Part shown: piece by piece, positions 1-8,774 of the stretch
Layout of the letters: each line of letters opens with the position of its first letter
Numbering within the stretch: position 1 is the first letter of the stretch
Source: Bacillus sp. FJAT-26390
GTDB taxonomy: Bacteria > Bacillota > Bacilli > Paenibacillales > Paenibacillaceae
NCBI RefSeq assembly: GCF_001682865.1
Contig: NZ_MAQX01000011.1
Span: 614 to 64,613 of the forward strand
Length of the DNA: 64,000 bases
Direction: 5' to 3'
Position numbers and translations under genes: made by a program
The notes under the pieces: model-generated
What the model saw: only the letters and a program-made list of their open reading frames with translations
What the model was told of the DNA's origin: nothing
The model's database searches: none

Positions 1-26
1 ACTTCGCTCTGGCGGTTTTTTTATTA

Positions 27-824
27 TTAGCTCCAAGCGAATTCGCGCAGCGCTCTCGCTACGCCATCCTCGGCGTTCGAGCGGGCGACCGCATTAGCCG
101 CGAGTTTCACTTCCTCAGGGGAATTGCCCATCGCTATGCCCATGCCCGCAAATTGCAGCATCGTAATATCATTATAATAATTGCCAATTGCCAAAATGCG
201 GCTTCGGTCAACGCCCCGAATTTCCGCAAGCTGCTGCAGCGCTCTTCCTTTGTTCGCCTCGGCATGATGAACGTCGATGAAAAAATCGCCGCTGCGTATC
301 GAATGAAGATGCTTAGGCCAGCCCGCCCATTCTGCTTGTACGGAATCCATCTGATCCTTGCTGCCAAAAACGGTAAACTTCACAAGCCCGCCGGGCAAGC
401 CCAAACGAAAATCTTGTATGGACGGCTTAGCTTCAAACTTGCCATACATCGCCTCTACCTCGGGCGTCATGCTCTCAACCATCATTTCGAACGCAGTGTT
501 CAAATCAAAATGGATCGCTTGATCACGGCAATAATTCACAAAGCTTAGCAGGTGGTCCGAAGCCATTTCAAATTGGTGCACGACAGAACGGTCATCGGAA
601 TTAATCGTAACCGCGCCGTTATGGGTAATGATCGTACCGCCAAGGCCAAGCTCCTCCATGACGGGAAGCGCTCCTGAAGGGCCGCGACCTGTACATAACA
701 CGATTTGTGCGCCGCGGCTAGCAGCCTCGTGCACAGTCTCACGGATAGACGTTGTCAGCACATGGTCATCCGTCAGCAGCGTGCCGTCCACATCCAATGC
801 AATCAAATCATATTGCAAGCTCAT
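27..824 (-). CDS. Cof-type HAD-superfamily sugar-phosphatase-like hydrolase
   Basis: A 265-residue soluble protein with HAD motif I near the N-terminus (DVDGT, nucleophile Asp11 and Asp13), a class IIB cap in the middle, a lysine in the EANKGRALQQL segment and motif IV in AIGNYYNDITML. Length and order fit the Cof/YwpJ/YidA group, which dephosphorylates sugar phosphates, FMN or similar small molecules; the substrate cannot be read from sequence. Motif IV has GNYYND where many relatives have GDxxND. The ATG is preceded by AGGAGTGGGAGT. It lies 81 bp downstream of the rsuA-like gene on the same strand and may be read from the same transcript. Family assignment is firm, function is not. Confidence 0.9.
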   Translation of the reverse strand: MSLQYDLIALDVDGTLLTDDHVLTTSIRETVHEAASRGAQIVLCTGRGPSGALPVMEELGLGGTIITHNGAVTINSDDRSVVHQFEMASDHLLSFVNYCRDQAIHFDLNTAFEMMVESMTPEVEAMYGKFEAKPSIQDFRLGLPGGLVKFTVFGSKDQMDSVQAEWAGWPKHLHSIRSGDFFIDVHHAEANKGRALQQLAEIRGVDRSRILAIGNYYNDITMLQFAGMGIAMGNSPEEVKLAANAVARSNAEDGVARALREFAWS

Positions 825-905
825 ACTCCCACTCCTATTCCAAATCTCTCTTTTTTTTGTCTATCTGCATCTATATTTTAAAGCTTGTTGCCTTCCCAAT
901 AAGAA

Positions 906-1658
906 CTATTCCGCCGCTCGTCTATGCGTGCGAAGCAGCTCGACTTCCTCCTCGGACAGCTCCCGATAAGAGCCTTCAAGAAGGGATTCATCAAGCTTTA
1001 GCGGACCCATCGATACTCTTTTCAAGTATACGACCTTCTTGCCTACCGCTTCAAACATTCTTTTCACTTGGTGAAACTTACCTTCCATAATCGTTAGGGA
1101 TATGCGCGAGATGGTCTCTTCTTCCTGCTGCTCGCTCCCTAGTATGTGAAGGTCTGCCGGCATCGTAACATACCCGTCATCCAAGGTGACTCCGCTTGCG
1201 AACTGCTGTTTATCCGATTCCCCGACATCTCCCTGCACAAGCGCTTCATACGTCTTCGTTACATGCTTCTTCGGCGACAAGAGCTCATGTGCGAGCTGGC
1301 CGTCATTCGTTAACAGCAGCAAGCCCACCGTATCCTTGTCCAATCGCCCCACAGGGAAAGGCTCGCGCAGCCGATCCTGCGGCTCCAGCAAATCAATAAC
1401 GGTACGCTCGCGGCTGTCCTCCGTCGCCGATATGACGCCATCGGGCTTATTCAGCATGAAATATACGACATCCTTATAAACGACAGGGTCTCCGTCAAAA
1501 GTAACCACATTCGTCTCTGGGTCTACGATGAGGCCGCTATCCTTCACCAATCTGCCATCAACGGCAACCTTGCCTAGCTTTACCGCTTTTTTTATTTCGC
1601 TGCGTGTCCCGAGCCCCATATGGGCAAGCAGCTTATCGATACGAATCCGTTTGCTCAT
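906..1658 (-). CDS. RsuA/RluB-family pseudouridine synthase (16S rRNA type)
   Basis: A 250-residue protein with an N-terminal S4 RNA-binding domain (about residues 3-60), then the catalytic fold with PVGRLDKDTVGLLLLTNDG, which carries the catalytic Asp of this family. Short RsuA-type proteins modify one uridine of 16S rRNA (U516 in E. coli); B. subtilis YtzG is the likely counterpart. The ATG sits one base after the stop codon of the upstream RNA methyltransferase gene (TAA-A-ATG), so the two are translationally coupled and both act on ribosomal RNA. The Shine-Dalgarno GGAGATGG lies inside the upstream gene. The site specificity is inferred from family. Confidence 0.88.
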   Translation of the reverse strand: MSKRIRIDKLLAHMGLGTRSEIKKAVKLGKVAVDGRLVKDSGLIVDPETNVVTFDGDPVVYKDVVYFMLNKPDGVISATEDSRERTVIDLLEPQDRLREPFPVGRLDKDTVGLLLLTNDGQLAHELLSPKKHVTKTYEALVQGDVGESDKQQFASGVTLDDGYVTMPADLHILGSEQQEEETISRISLTIMEGKFHQVKRMFEAVGKKVVYLKRVSMGPLKLDESLLEGSYRELSEEEVELLRTHRRAAE

Positions 1659-1659
1659 T

Positions 1660-3315
1660 TTACATCCATCTCCATCCTGCAGGCAGTTCGTTTTTGATCA
1701 TGCCCCCGGCATATTTCCCCCACCCGATCGGATATCCATCCGTGCAAACCAATAGATAACCTTTCGCCGAGGCACCCTCATGCACTTGAATTTCCGATTC
1801 CTCTACAAACAACGTTTCCCCTTTGAGAAAACGAATCGTTTGCTCATCGTTCGAGCTCCAATTCACCGAACGCACAGCCGCATCGCGCGTTAATCCCATC
1901 GCAAGCGGATGCGAAGGCTCAAACCGTCCTCGAACGGCTTCACCGACATACCAGCCCGCCCTTGCGACGCGCAAGCCATCAAGCGAAGGCAGCCCTGCTG
2001 GCTGAATATATACGCGAGAGCCATATGCAACCACATGTCCTGGCCAGCTTAGAGCGCCAATTGCAAACTGCTCTGCATATTGATACCAAAGCAAAACCGG
2101 ATTTATTTCCTCCGCATTCGCCTCGGAGCCGTCACGGCCTCCTCGCACGGTTCCCTTCTGCGCTGGACGCTCCATGGCTGCGTTTGCCCAGTCATTTCTC
2201 GTCTGGCGTTTGCCTGCGCGCCGTTCATCCCGGTGGCTTGGCTTCTTCTCGTCCCGCTTCCCGCTAGCGTTCGGCGTCTCGCGCTTTAAGCTGCCGCCTG
2301 CAGGCTTTGATGCAGATCTGCTCTGCGGCGCCGCTGCCAATGCCGTATTATCGGCTTGCTCAACTACTCTCTCGCCGCTGCGTCTTAACACAGCCGCGTA
2401 ATGACCTTCTCCTTCGATGCGATGCGGCCATAGCCTTACCGTCCCTTGAATCGTTTGCAGCCGTTCATCGCTTAATTGTGCCGTCTCAGCCGCCAAATCC
2501 GCTCTTCCCGCTGACCAGCCATAGTCCAAAGGAACAGCTTCTACGTTGAAATCAGCATGCTCCGCAAGAAATAAGGCGATTTGCCGCTCGTTCTCCTCCG
2601 GCGAGAAGGTGCAGGTCGAATAGACGATTCGCCCGCCGGGCGCAAGCATCGCTGCGGCATGGCGCAAAATATCACGCTGCATAACCGAGCATCGCTCGAT
2701 TGAATGCTTCTCCCATTCCGCAATCATTGAATCATCCTTGCGGAACATGCCCTCTCCCGAGCAAGGTGCATCAACAAGGATGCGGTCGAACCATGCTGGA
2801 AAAACAGCGGCGATAGCCGCTGGCTCCTCATTCAGCACAACCGCATTGCGGACGCCGGCAAGCTCGATATTTTTCGCCAGCGCCTTCGTCCGCTCCCTAG
2901 CATTGTCATTGGCGACCAGCACGCCGCTGCCTTGCAGCTTGCCTGCTATTTGCGTCGATTTCCCGCCAGGCGCGGCACATAAGTCCAGCACGCGATGTCC
3001 AGGCTGCACGTCAAGCAATTCAACCGGTGCCATCGCGCTCGGCTCTTGGATATAATAAAGGCCCGCATGGTAGTGCGGATGCTTGCCGGGGCGCTCGCCT
3101 TCCTTGTAATACAGACCATCCTCTGCCCAAGGAATCCGTCTTGCCGCCTCGCCCATGGGAGATAGCTTTTTCCACTGTTCTACGCCAAGCTTCAAACGAT
3201 TGATTCTTAGACCATATACTCTTGGGGCATCATAAGATGACATAAATTTGTCATATTCATCACCTAACAGCTTTTCCATTTTTTTCGTGAAATTACGCGG
3301 CAGATTGCCGATCAT
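1660..3315 (-). CDS. RsmF/NOP2-type rRNA cytosine-C5 methyltransferase
   Basis: A 551-residue SAM-dependent RNA m5C methyltransferase. Motif I is DLCAAPGGKS (about 111-120), motif IV VDAPCSGEGM (Cys185) and motif VI STCTFSPEEN (Cys236, the likely catalytic nucleophile). A C-terminal PUA-like/FAU domain follows after a polar Arg/Lys/Ser-rich linker of roughly 80 residues (about 355-435) that is probably disordered. An in-frame extension upstream is open, but AGGAGG at 3324-3329 is 8 nt from the ATG at 3315, which I take as the start. Relatives methylate 16S rRNA (RsmF) or 23S rRNA. It is coupled to the downstream pseudouridine synthase gene. Confidence 0.9.
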   Translation of the reverse strand: MIGNLPRNFTKKMEKLLGDEYDKFMSSYDAPRVYGLRINRLKLGVEQWKKLSPMGEAARRIPWAEDGLYYKEGERPGKHPHYHAGLYYIQEPSAMAPVELLDVQPGHRVLDLCAAPGGKSTQIAGKLQGSGVLVANDNARERTKALAKNIELAGVRNAVVLNEEPAAIAAVFPAWFDRILVDAPCSGEGMFRKDDSMIAEWEKHSIERCSVMQRDILRHAAAMLAPGGRIVYSTCTFSPEENERQIALFLAEHADFNVEAVPLDYGWSAGRADLAAETAQLSDERLQTIQGTVRLWPHRIEGEGHYAAVLRRSGERVVEQADNTALAAAPQSRSASKPAGGSLKRETPNASGKRDEKKPSHRDERRAGKRQTRNDWANAAMERPAQKGTVRGGRDGSEANAEEINPVLLWYQYAEQFAIGALSWPGHVVAYGSRVYIQPAGLPSLDGLRVARAGWYVGEAVRGRFEPSHPLAMGLTRDAAVRSVNWSSNDEQTIRFLKGETLFVEESEIQVHEGASAKGYLLVCTDGYPIGWGKYAGGMIKNELPAGWRWM

Positions 3316-3460
3316 GCTCATTTCCTCCTGCCAATTATCATCGATGTCCTTGCTCTTACATACGCACATAGCTTTGTTATATAATATATTAAAGTTAGGA
3401 CATGCACTTATAGGAAAAAAGGTTGTCCAACCTAAACTCGTTTCGGAGGTAGCCACATTC

Positions 3461-3976
3461 ATGAAAAAGAAAAAGAAAGTAAAAATGATTTATGTGTACA
3501 TCGGAATCGTCGTTATTTTATTCGGCTTTATCTTCGTACTAAACAACAGCGGCAAGGATAACCCATTGTATGGCAAGCCTGTCAACCAATTAAACCCGGA
3601 AACACGCAAGCAGCTTGACGATCCTAACTATCAGAATATCATATTACCGGCCGTATTGGACAAGAAGGTTGCCGATAAGGAAGATTTCTTCGTTTATCTG
3701 TTCGCTTCCGACTGCCCGCATTGCCGAGCAACGACACCAAAGCTTATGCCGCTTGCAGACGAGCTTGGCGTTGATCTGCCGCAATTCAACCTACGTGAAT
3801 TTCCGACATACTTTAACAAATACAAAGTGGAATATACGCCTACGCTAGCCTATTTCAAAGACGGCGTCGAAGTTGACCGGTTAGAGGGCGGCCTTGCCGA
3901 GCAAGGCACAACCGGCTATTCCTTAGACGATTACAAAGCATTCTTCAACAAACATTCGGGGGCGGAGGCGAAATGA
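3461..3976 (+). CDS. membrane-anchored thioredoxin-fold protein (CPHC)
   Basis: A 171-residue protein: lysine-rich N-terminus (MKKKKKVKM), one membrane anchor (about 10-27), then an extracytoplasmic thioredoxin fold with the redox motif Cys85-Pro-His-Cys88 in FASDCPHCRATTPK. It resembles the thioredoxin-like/BdbA-type proteins that act on the outer face of the membrane as disulfide exchange partners. The ATG follows CGGAGGT with 10 nt spacing; upstream in-frame codons lack a ribosome site and overlap the divergent methyltransferase gene. Its stop overlaps the start of the next gene by four bases, so it forms a two-gene unit with a Cys-rich lipoprotein that could be its substrate. The substrate is inference. 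Confidence 0.85.
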   Translation: MKKKKKVKMIYVYIGIVVILFGFIFVLNNSGKDNPLYGKPVNQLNPETRKQLDDPNYQNIILPAVLDKKVADKEDFFVYLFASDCPHCRATTPKLMPLADELGVDLPQFNLREFPTYFNKYKVEYTPTLAYFKDGVEVDRLEGGLAEQGTTGYSLDDYKAFFNKHSGAEAK

Positions 3977-4509
3977 TGAAGCGCCAGCGCCTTACGGATG
4001 AACAGATCGCCGAGGAGCAAAAAAGCTCACGTATTCGCGGTACCATGTATGCCCTGCTTCTAGCATTCGCATTCATTACATTGCTCACCGCATGCGGCCT
4101 CGCGAAAGATGACAAGGCCGGCGCTGAGCATCAACATGGCTCCGAAACCTGGCAAACGACAGCATCGTATGACGAGCTGCCAGGCTTTCTCTCAGACTAT
4201 ACCCCGCATACGAGCGAGCTATACAAAGCGGTCCATGACCACGCAGACATCATGAGCGGCGTCACTTGCTATTGCGGCTGCTCGGACGGGCTGGCGGTTG
4301 AAACGCCGCATGACTCGCTCCTGCGCTGCTACGTCGCCGAGCATCCTGCCGATGAGGGCGGCGTAACTTGGACGAATCACAGCACCAGCTGCGGCATCTG
4401 CAAGAAAGAGATGGAGGAAGTCATCGCCTTAAGCAAGCAAGGCAAGACCGCTGATGAGATAAGCAAAGCGATAGACGTTTTGTACAAACCCAAAAAATCA
4501 AGCGAATAG
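3973..4509 (+). CDS. PCYCGC-motif lipoprotein
   Basis: A 178-residue exported protein. After a hydrophilic 22-residue N-terminus comes a hydrophobic segment ending in LLTAC, a plausible lipobox with Cys41. The mature part contains a cysteine cluster TCYCGC (Cys99, Cys101, Cys103) and later cysteines in SLLRCY and TSCGICKKEM. This is the PCYCGC-motif lipoprotein family of Bacillales, whose function is unproven; a redox or metal role is usually suggested. ATG at 3973 overlaps the previous stop (ATGATG). Pairing with a membrane thioredoxin supports disulfide handling of its cysteines, but that is inference. Confidence 0.83.
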   Translation: MMKRQRLTDEQIAEEQKSSRIRGTMYALLLAFAFITLLTACGLAKDDKAGAEHQHGSETWQTTASYDELPGFLSDYTPHTSELYKAVHDHADIMSGVTCYCGCSDGLAVETPHDSLLRCYVAEHPADEGGVTWTNHSTSCGICKKEMEEVIALSKQGKTADEISKAIDVLYKPKKSSE

Positions 4510-4539
4510 TCTTGCCAAATCCCGAAGCAAATGAGGCAG

Positions 4540-4590
4540 AGGCTGTCCAATTGGGTCAATTCAGACCTTTTTGGACAGCCTTTCTTATTT
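4540..4590 (+). terminator. Rho-independent terminator after the thioredoxin/PCYCGC pair
   Basis: Eleven-base arms AGGCTGTCCAA (4540-4550) and TTGGACAGCCT (4571-4581) pair perfectly around a 20-nt loop and are followed by TTCTTATTTT. It ends the plus-strand unit before the convergent relQ gene. Confidence 0.75.
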
Positions 4591-4601
4591 TGGCAGCCGA
4601 C

Positions 4602-4642
4602 AAAAAAGGCGTCTCAGCAGCATTTTCGCCACTTAGACACCT
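4602..4642 (-). terminator. Rho-independent terminator after relQ
   Basis: Read on the minus strand, AGGTGTCT pairs with AGACGCCT (8 bp with one G-U) and is followed by TTTTTT. It lies 39 bp after the relQ stop and ends the pyrD-relQ unit. Confidence 0.65.
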
Positions 4643-4680
4643 ATTTTTCCACAATTATCCGTTTATGCTCGATTATCATG

Positions 4681-5484
4681 TTAGCTTTGGTTCGCTTTTT
4701 TCGCTTTTCCGATTGCCGCTTGAATTTCGAGCGACAGCTGATTAAGCTCATGATAATCTTCCTTCTCAAACTTCTCATTAAACTTCATTTGGAACTGCGC
4801 AGCTTCACGCACCCGGTGATAGAAGTAAAGATCCTGTATGCCGTTCAGCACCTTCGAGACGACATTGGATTGCTCCTCGAATTCAGTCTGCGCATCCAAT
4901 ATCTCTTTGCGTATACTTGTCATCTCGGTATCGAGCTGCGATGCGGCCTCAGCCGCTTTCTTCAGCCGATCACGCACATCCTCCGGCAAGCTCTCTTTAA
5001 ACTTGTAATTTAAAGAATGCTCGATCGTAGCCCAGAAATTCATCGCCAACGTGCGGATTTGAATTTCTGCGAGCACGATTTTGTAGCCTAGCGCGGTTTG
5101 TACCGGATATTCTACGATCATATGGTAACTGCGGTAGCCGCTGTCTTTAAAGTTTGTAATATAATCCTTCTCGTAAACGAGTGAGAGATCCTTGCGCGTT
5201 CGAATGAGGCTGGCTACGCGATGGATATCATCCACAAACTGACACATGATGCGTATTCCTGCAATGTCCTCAATTCCCGTATCCAATTGATCCGAGGGGA
5301 CATTCAGGCGCCTTGCTTTTTCCAAAATGCTAGATATTCGCTTAACCCGGCCGGTGACGAATTCTATCGGTGCGTAGGCTTCTCTTATCTTCAGTTCTAC
5401 CCGCATCGTCTTAAACTTCACTTTAAGTTCTTCAACCGCTTGTTCATAAGGCTGTAAAAAAAGATTCCAGTCTCTACCGTCCAT
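4681..5484 (-). CDS. relQ: small alarmone synthetase, RelQ/YjbM type
   Basis: A 267-residue cytosolic protein with only the (p)ppGpp synthetase domain: no HD hydrolase, TGS or ACT domain. Diagnostic segments are EFVTGRVKR (41-49), GIEDIAGIRIMCQF (70-83), YEKDYI (104-109), GYRSYH (116-121) and EIQIRT (140-145). It would transfer pyrophosphate from ATP to GTP/GDP. It is longer than B. subtilis YjbM (about 211 residues), with a helical C-terminal tail. The ATG is set by AGGAGGC upstream; longer in-frame starts run into pyrD. It starts 17 bp after the pyrD stop on the same strand. RelQ versus RelP is chosen on motif similarity and is less certain than the enzyme class. Confidence 0.87.
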   Translation of the reverse strand: MDGRDWNLFLQPYEQAVEELKVKFKTMRVELKIREAYAPIEFVTGRVKRISSILEKARRLNVPSDQLDTGIEDIAGIRIMCQFVDDIHRVASLIRTRKDLSLVYEKDYITNFKDSGYRSYHMIVEYPVQTALGYKIVLAEIQIRTLAMNFWATIEHSLNYKFKESLPEDVRDRLKKAAEAASQLDTEMTSIRKEILDAQTEFEEQSNVVSKVLNGIQDLYFYHRVREAAQFQMKFNEKFEKEDYHELNQLSLEIQAAIGKAKKANQS

Positions 5485-5501
5485 CCGGCCGCCTCCTGTT
5501 C

Positions 5502-6599
5502 TTAAACGTGATCTGCCCCAACTGCTTCTGCAATATTGCGGTAGCCGTCCTTGCGTAAACATTCCTTCAAGCCGCTCGTTAATTCTCGCAATACGCCTGG
5601 TCCTTTGTAGATAAGAGCCGTGTAAATTTCTACCAGGGAAGCTCCTGCGCGGATTTTATCGTATGCATCTTGAGCGGTAAAAATGCCGCCGGATCCAATA
5701 ATCGGCAGCTGCCCGCCAGTCTGTCGATAAACGGCGCGAATGACCTCGGTTGAACGATCGCGCAGCGGTTTGCCGCTAAGCCCGCCCGCCTCTCCCGCAT
5801 TGGCATGCTGAAGTCCTGTCCGCGACAATGTTGTGTTGGTAGCGATGATGCCCGACACGCCGCTTTCCATTATAGTAGCAACGGTTAACTCAAGCTGCTC
5901 ATTCGTCATGTCCGGAGCAATTTTGACAAGCACGGGCTTAGCTTTCTTTCCTAGTTTCGCCGCCTGTGTGTTCATTTCCTTTTTCACAGCGCTAAGTAGG
6001 TTTCTAAGCTCTTCCCCATGCTGCAAATCACGCAAATCCGGCGTGTTCGGCGAGCTGATGTTGACGACAAAGAAATCACCATATGTATACAAATCGCGAA
6101 TGCAGGTCTGATAATCCTCATAAGCAAGCTCGTTTGGAGTCGTTTTGTTTTTGCCGATGTTAACCGCGATTGGAATCCGGTTTATTTTGCGTCGTGACAG
6201 CTTCTCTGCCATCGCGGCCGTTCCGTCATTATTGAAGCCCATCCGGTTGATGAGCGCTTCGTCTGGCGGGAGGCGAAACAATCGCGGCTGTTCATTGCCG
6301 GCTTGTCCCTTTGGCGTTACGGTCCCGACCTCAGCAAATCCAAAGCCTATGCTTGAGAATCCGTCAGCCGCTTTGCCGTTTTTGTCTAATCCAGCCGCCA
6401 GTCCGACCGGATGCGGGAAATGGATTCCGAATAAATCTGTTGCAAGCTCCGGCGACTCTGCTACGCCGTACATGGCATGCATCAGCCCATTAAGACCAGG
6501 CACAACTCCGCCTGCGGCTAAGCCGTCAATGACGAGATGATGGGCCTTCTCAGGGTCCATTTGAAAGAAAATAGGCTTTAAAATTGAAGAATAAAGCAA
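5502..6599 (-). CDS. pyrD: quinone-dependent dihydroorotate dehydrogenase (class 2)
   Basis: A 365-residue FMN enzyme that oxidises dihydroorotate to orotate in UMP synthesis and passes electrons to quinone at the membrane. The N-terminal helix region (ILKPIFFQMDPEKAHHL) marks class 2 rather than the PyrD/PyrK class 1B. FMN and catalytic segments: AGLDKNGKA (about 69-77), NISSPNTPDLR (180-190, catalytic serine), ATNTTLSRTG and GSGGIFTAQDA. I choose the TTG at 6599: GGAG at 6608-6611 is 8 nt upstream, while an in-frame GTG at 6608 overlaps that site. It stands apart from any pyr operon and leads into relQ. Confidence 0.92.
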   Translation of the reverse strand: MLYSSILKPIFFQMDPEKAHHLVIDGLAAGGVVPGLNGLMHAMYGVAESPELATDLFGIHFPHPVGLAAGLDKNGKAADGFSSIGFGFAEVGTVTPKGQAGNEQPRLFRLPPDEALINRMGFNNDGTAAMAEKLSRRKINRIPIAVNIGKNKTTPNELAYEDYQTCIRDLYTYGDFFVVNISSPNTPDLRDLQHGEELRNLLSAVKKEMNTQAAKLGKKAKPVLVKIAPDMTNEQLELTVATIMESGVSGIIATNTTLSRTGLQHANAGEAGGLSGKPLRDRSTEVIRAVYRQTGGQLPIIGSGGIFTAQDAYDKIRAGASLVEIYTALIYKGPGVLRELTSGLKECLRKDGYRNIAEAVGADHV

Positions 6600-6659
6600 C
6601 TTACTCACTCCGATCTCAGATGTATGTTCTACCTGACAGTTTATCGTTTTTACGGCAAA

Positions 6660-6690
6660 AAGAAAAGAGCCTGCACGCAAGGTGCAAGCA
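6660..6690 (-). terminator. possible terminator after the L,D-transpeptidase gene
   Basis: On the minus strand CTTGCAC and GTGCAGG form a 7-bp stem with a 5-nt loop, followed by CTCTTTTCTTTTT. It lies 230 bp beyond the transpeptidase stop, past a small plus-strand gene, so the assignment is weak. Confidence 0.35.
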
Positions 6691-6699
6691 TCCGTTATA

Positions 6700-6728
6700 T
6701 TGCGGCTTGTCTAGAAAACGATTACAAT
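6700..6728 (+). promoter_or_regulatory. sigma-A type promoter for the 46-residue membrane protein
   Basis: TTGCGG (6700-6705), 17-nt spacer, TACAAT (6723-6728). The start codon of the small downstream gene is at 6774. Confidence 0.55.
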
Positions 6729-6773
6729 AAGTTTATATTCTTTTTAATTATGTAATAGAGAGGTTGATTGTCG

Positions 6774-6914
6774 ATGAGTTCACCAAAAAGAAAGCCGGCT
6801 ACGATAAAAGCCAAACCGAAAGACGAAGTAAATAAAAAAGCACTAATCTGGATCAGCTCAATCGTTGGCGTTGTCGTCATTGCGGTTGCACTGCTTCTCG
6901 TGTTTACTTCGTAA
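6774..6914 (+). CDS. small single-span membrane protein, 46 residues
   Basis: An ORF of 46 codons with a basic N-terminal half (MSSPKRKPATIKAKPKDE and following lysines) and one hydrophobic helix (about 25-44) ending in VFTS. It has its own promoter candidate and a GAGAGG ribosome site about 10 nt upstream of the ATG. It ends 6 bp before the convergent transpeptidase stop. Small lysine-rich single-span proteins like this are common in Bacillales; I do not recognise a named family. The promoter, ribosome site and clean protein architecture make it more likely real than chance. Confidence 0.6.
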   Translation: MSSPKRKPATIKAKPKDEVNKKALIWISSIVGVVVIAVALLLVFTS

Positions 6915-6920
6915 GACATC

Positions 6921-8324
6921 TTACGTCAACCATTTATACACCTTCGCGGGATTGGTTTCGTTCTGGCGCGGCTCCAGCTTAAAGCGTTCGGCTGGCTGCT
7001 GCACCTTGGACGGGAGCGTCCCGTTTTTTATTTTGACGACCGTTCCGAGCGGCACCATATCGAACAGCTCCTCAACGTCCGCCTTGCCCATGCGAACGCA
7101 GCCAAGCGACTCGTCCTTCCCGATGCTGTTAGGCTCATCGGTGCCATGAATGGCATACAGCGTGTTCGACAACGTCATGCCCCTGCTGCCAAAATTGCCA
7201 TCGTCGCGGCCATTCGGATTTTTCACCTTTTCGCTTATGTAGAAGCTGCCCTCGGGCGTCTCTTCCCCGCCTAGCCCTACTTTATAACTCCGTACAATAA
7301 TATCCCCTTGAACGACGGCAAGGCGATGCGACGCCTTGTCTACTATAATTTCAAGCGGCTGGCTCCATGCCTTGTCCAGTATCCCGTTTGTGCCTACAAT
7401 CGGGCTAACAGCAGCTTGCTGCTCCGCTTTGTTATCGGATTCCTTCTGCTCTCCGTCCTGGCCTTGCGCGGAAGGTTGACTATTTTTGCGCGCTTGCGCG
7501 GCGTTCAGTCTCGTCACCACATCTGCGAACATAGCTCTCATTCCTCCGCGCTCGCCTGCAAGCACATTATTCGGATAAGGGCGAATCAGATCATCCAGCT
7601 TTTCCGGCCATCTTTTGTTTTTGCGCTCATAGTGGTAAATCGCGCTGGAGAGCGTCCAGTGCGTTTCCTGCTCCTTGCTCCAATCCTTGTACTGCGAAGC
7701 AGCTGCGGCCGCCTCGGATGGCTCACACAAGCAGGTTTGACGATCAAACATCGACACCTGCAGCTTGCTGCTCTCGCTATCCTTCTGGATGGCCATTAGC
7801 AGCTTCGTATTTCCTGTCCATTTGCGCCAGCCAGCTTCTTCCTCCAGGCGTGCCGCTATCGTCAGCTTCGGCGCTTCATCCGCAGCGCTAACAAGAGCAT
7901 TCATGGCGCTGCCCGCAGGCTGCCGGTCCTTCAGCGGCACAAATACGACACCTACCGAATGCGCTTCCGCCTCCTCGCCGGATACGGGCGTTGCTGCGTT
8001 CTCCTTAAAAACAGCCCCGTTGGCAGGCACTAGCACTGCGATAAGCAATAATAAACCCGCTAACAATGCCGCTCTCGTTGCGAGCTTTTTTTTCTTTTGC
8101 CGCTTATCCCATGCTTTTAGCAGCAGCAGTTGATTTTCCGATAGGGGATGGCTTTCATCCTCGAATGCATCGTAAACCTCGCCGGCCTGCAGAAAGCAGT
8201 AGTTTGCTTTGCCTTCCTTGCCCGCGAGCAAATACTGCTTTCCTAATAGATACCACCCCATCTTGTTGTCAGGGTGCTGCTTCACAAATTGCTTCAAATA
8301 AAATAGATCCTCTGGAGACTCCAT
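6921..8324 (-). CDS. L,D-transpeptidase (YkuD domain) with TPR-like N-terminus
   Basis: A 467-residue protein. The cytoplasmic N-terminal part (1-80, MESPEDLFYLKQF onward, with WYLLGKQYLLAGKEGKANY) resembles a TPR-like helical repeat; one membrane helix follows at about 85-105; the rest is outside. The C-terminal YkuD domain carries the catalytic signature from His393 (IHGTDEP) to Cys409 (ESLGCVRM). Such enzymes make meso-DAP to meso-DAP cross-links in peptidoglycan or attach proteins to it. A GGGGGG ribosome site precedes the ATG at 8324; a longer in-frame start is open but overlaps the ferredoxin terminator. The N-terminal TPR-like module is not part of the minimal enzyme and may mediate interactions. 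Confidence 0.87.
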   Translation of the reverse strand: MESPEDLFYLKQFVKQHPDNKMGWYLLGKQYLLAGKEGKANYCFLQAGEVYDAFEDESHPLSENQLLLLKAWDKRQKKKKLATRAALLAGLLLLIAVLVPANGAVFKENAATPVSGEEAEAHSVGVVFVPLKDRQPAGSAMNALVSAADEAPKLTIAARLEEEAGWRKWTGNTKLLMAIQKDSESSKLQVSMFDRQTCLCEPSEAAAAASQYKDWSKEQETHWTLSSAIYHYERKNKRWPEKLDDLIRPYPNNVLAGERGGMRAMFADVVTRLNAAQARKNSQPSAQGQDGEQKESDNKAEQQAAVSPIVGTNGILDKAWSQPLEIIVDKASHRLAVVQGDIIVRSYKVGLGGEETPEGSFYISEKVKNPNGRDDGNFGSRGMTLSNTLYAIHGTDEPNSIGKDESLGCVRMGKADVEELFDMVPLGTVVKIKNGTLPSKVQQPAERFKLEPRQNETNPAKVYKWLT

Positions 8325-8418
8325 CCCTAACCCCCCAATAAATGGTTTACCCTCTTTATCGGCAGGAAGCTTGCCCAATTGTATCCCCGCTTTGCTTTTT
8401 AGTTTGCACTCGGCAAAC

Positions 8419-8464
8419 AAAAAGCTCCTCTCCGCAGCTTGCGCCGGCGAAGAGGAGCTTTTTT
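8419..8464 (-). terminator. bidirectional terminator after the ferredoxin gene
   Basis: AAAAAGCTCCTCT (8419-8431) and AGAGGAGCTTTTTT (8451-8464) form a 12-13 bp stem with U-tracts in both directions; it ends the minus-strand ferredoxin transcript 17 bp after the stop. Confidence 0.8.
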
Positions 8465-8480
8465 CATTGATTCCTATAGA

Positions 8481-8759
<279 letters not shown>

Positions 8760-8774
8760 CTATACAGTCAAGCT

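Noticed and set aside
1..26. Possible end of a plus-strand terminator at the left edge (GGCGG followed by T7)
   Set aside because: The other arm of any stem lies outside the window.
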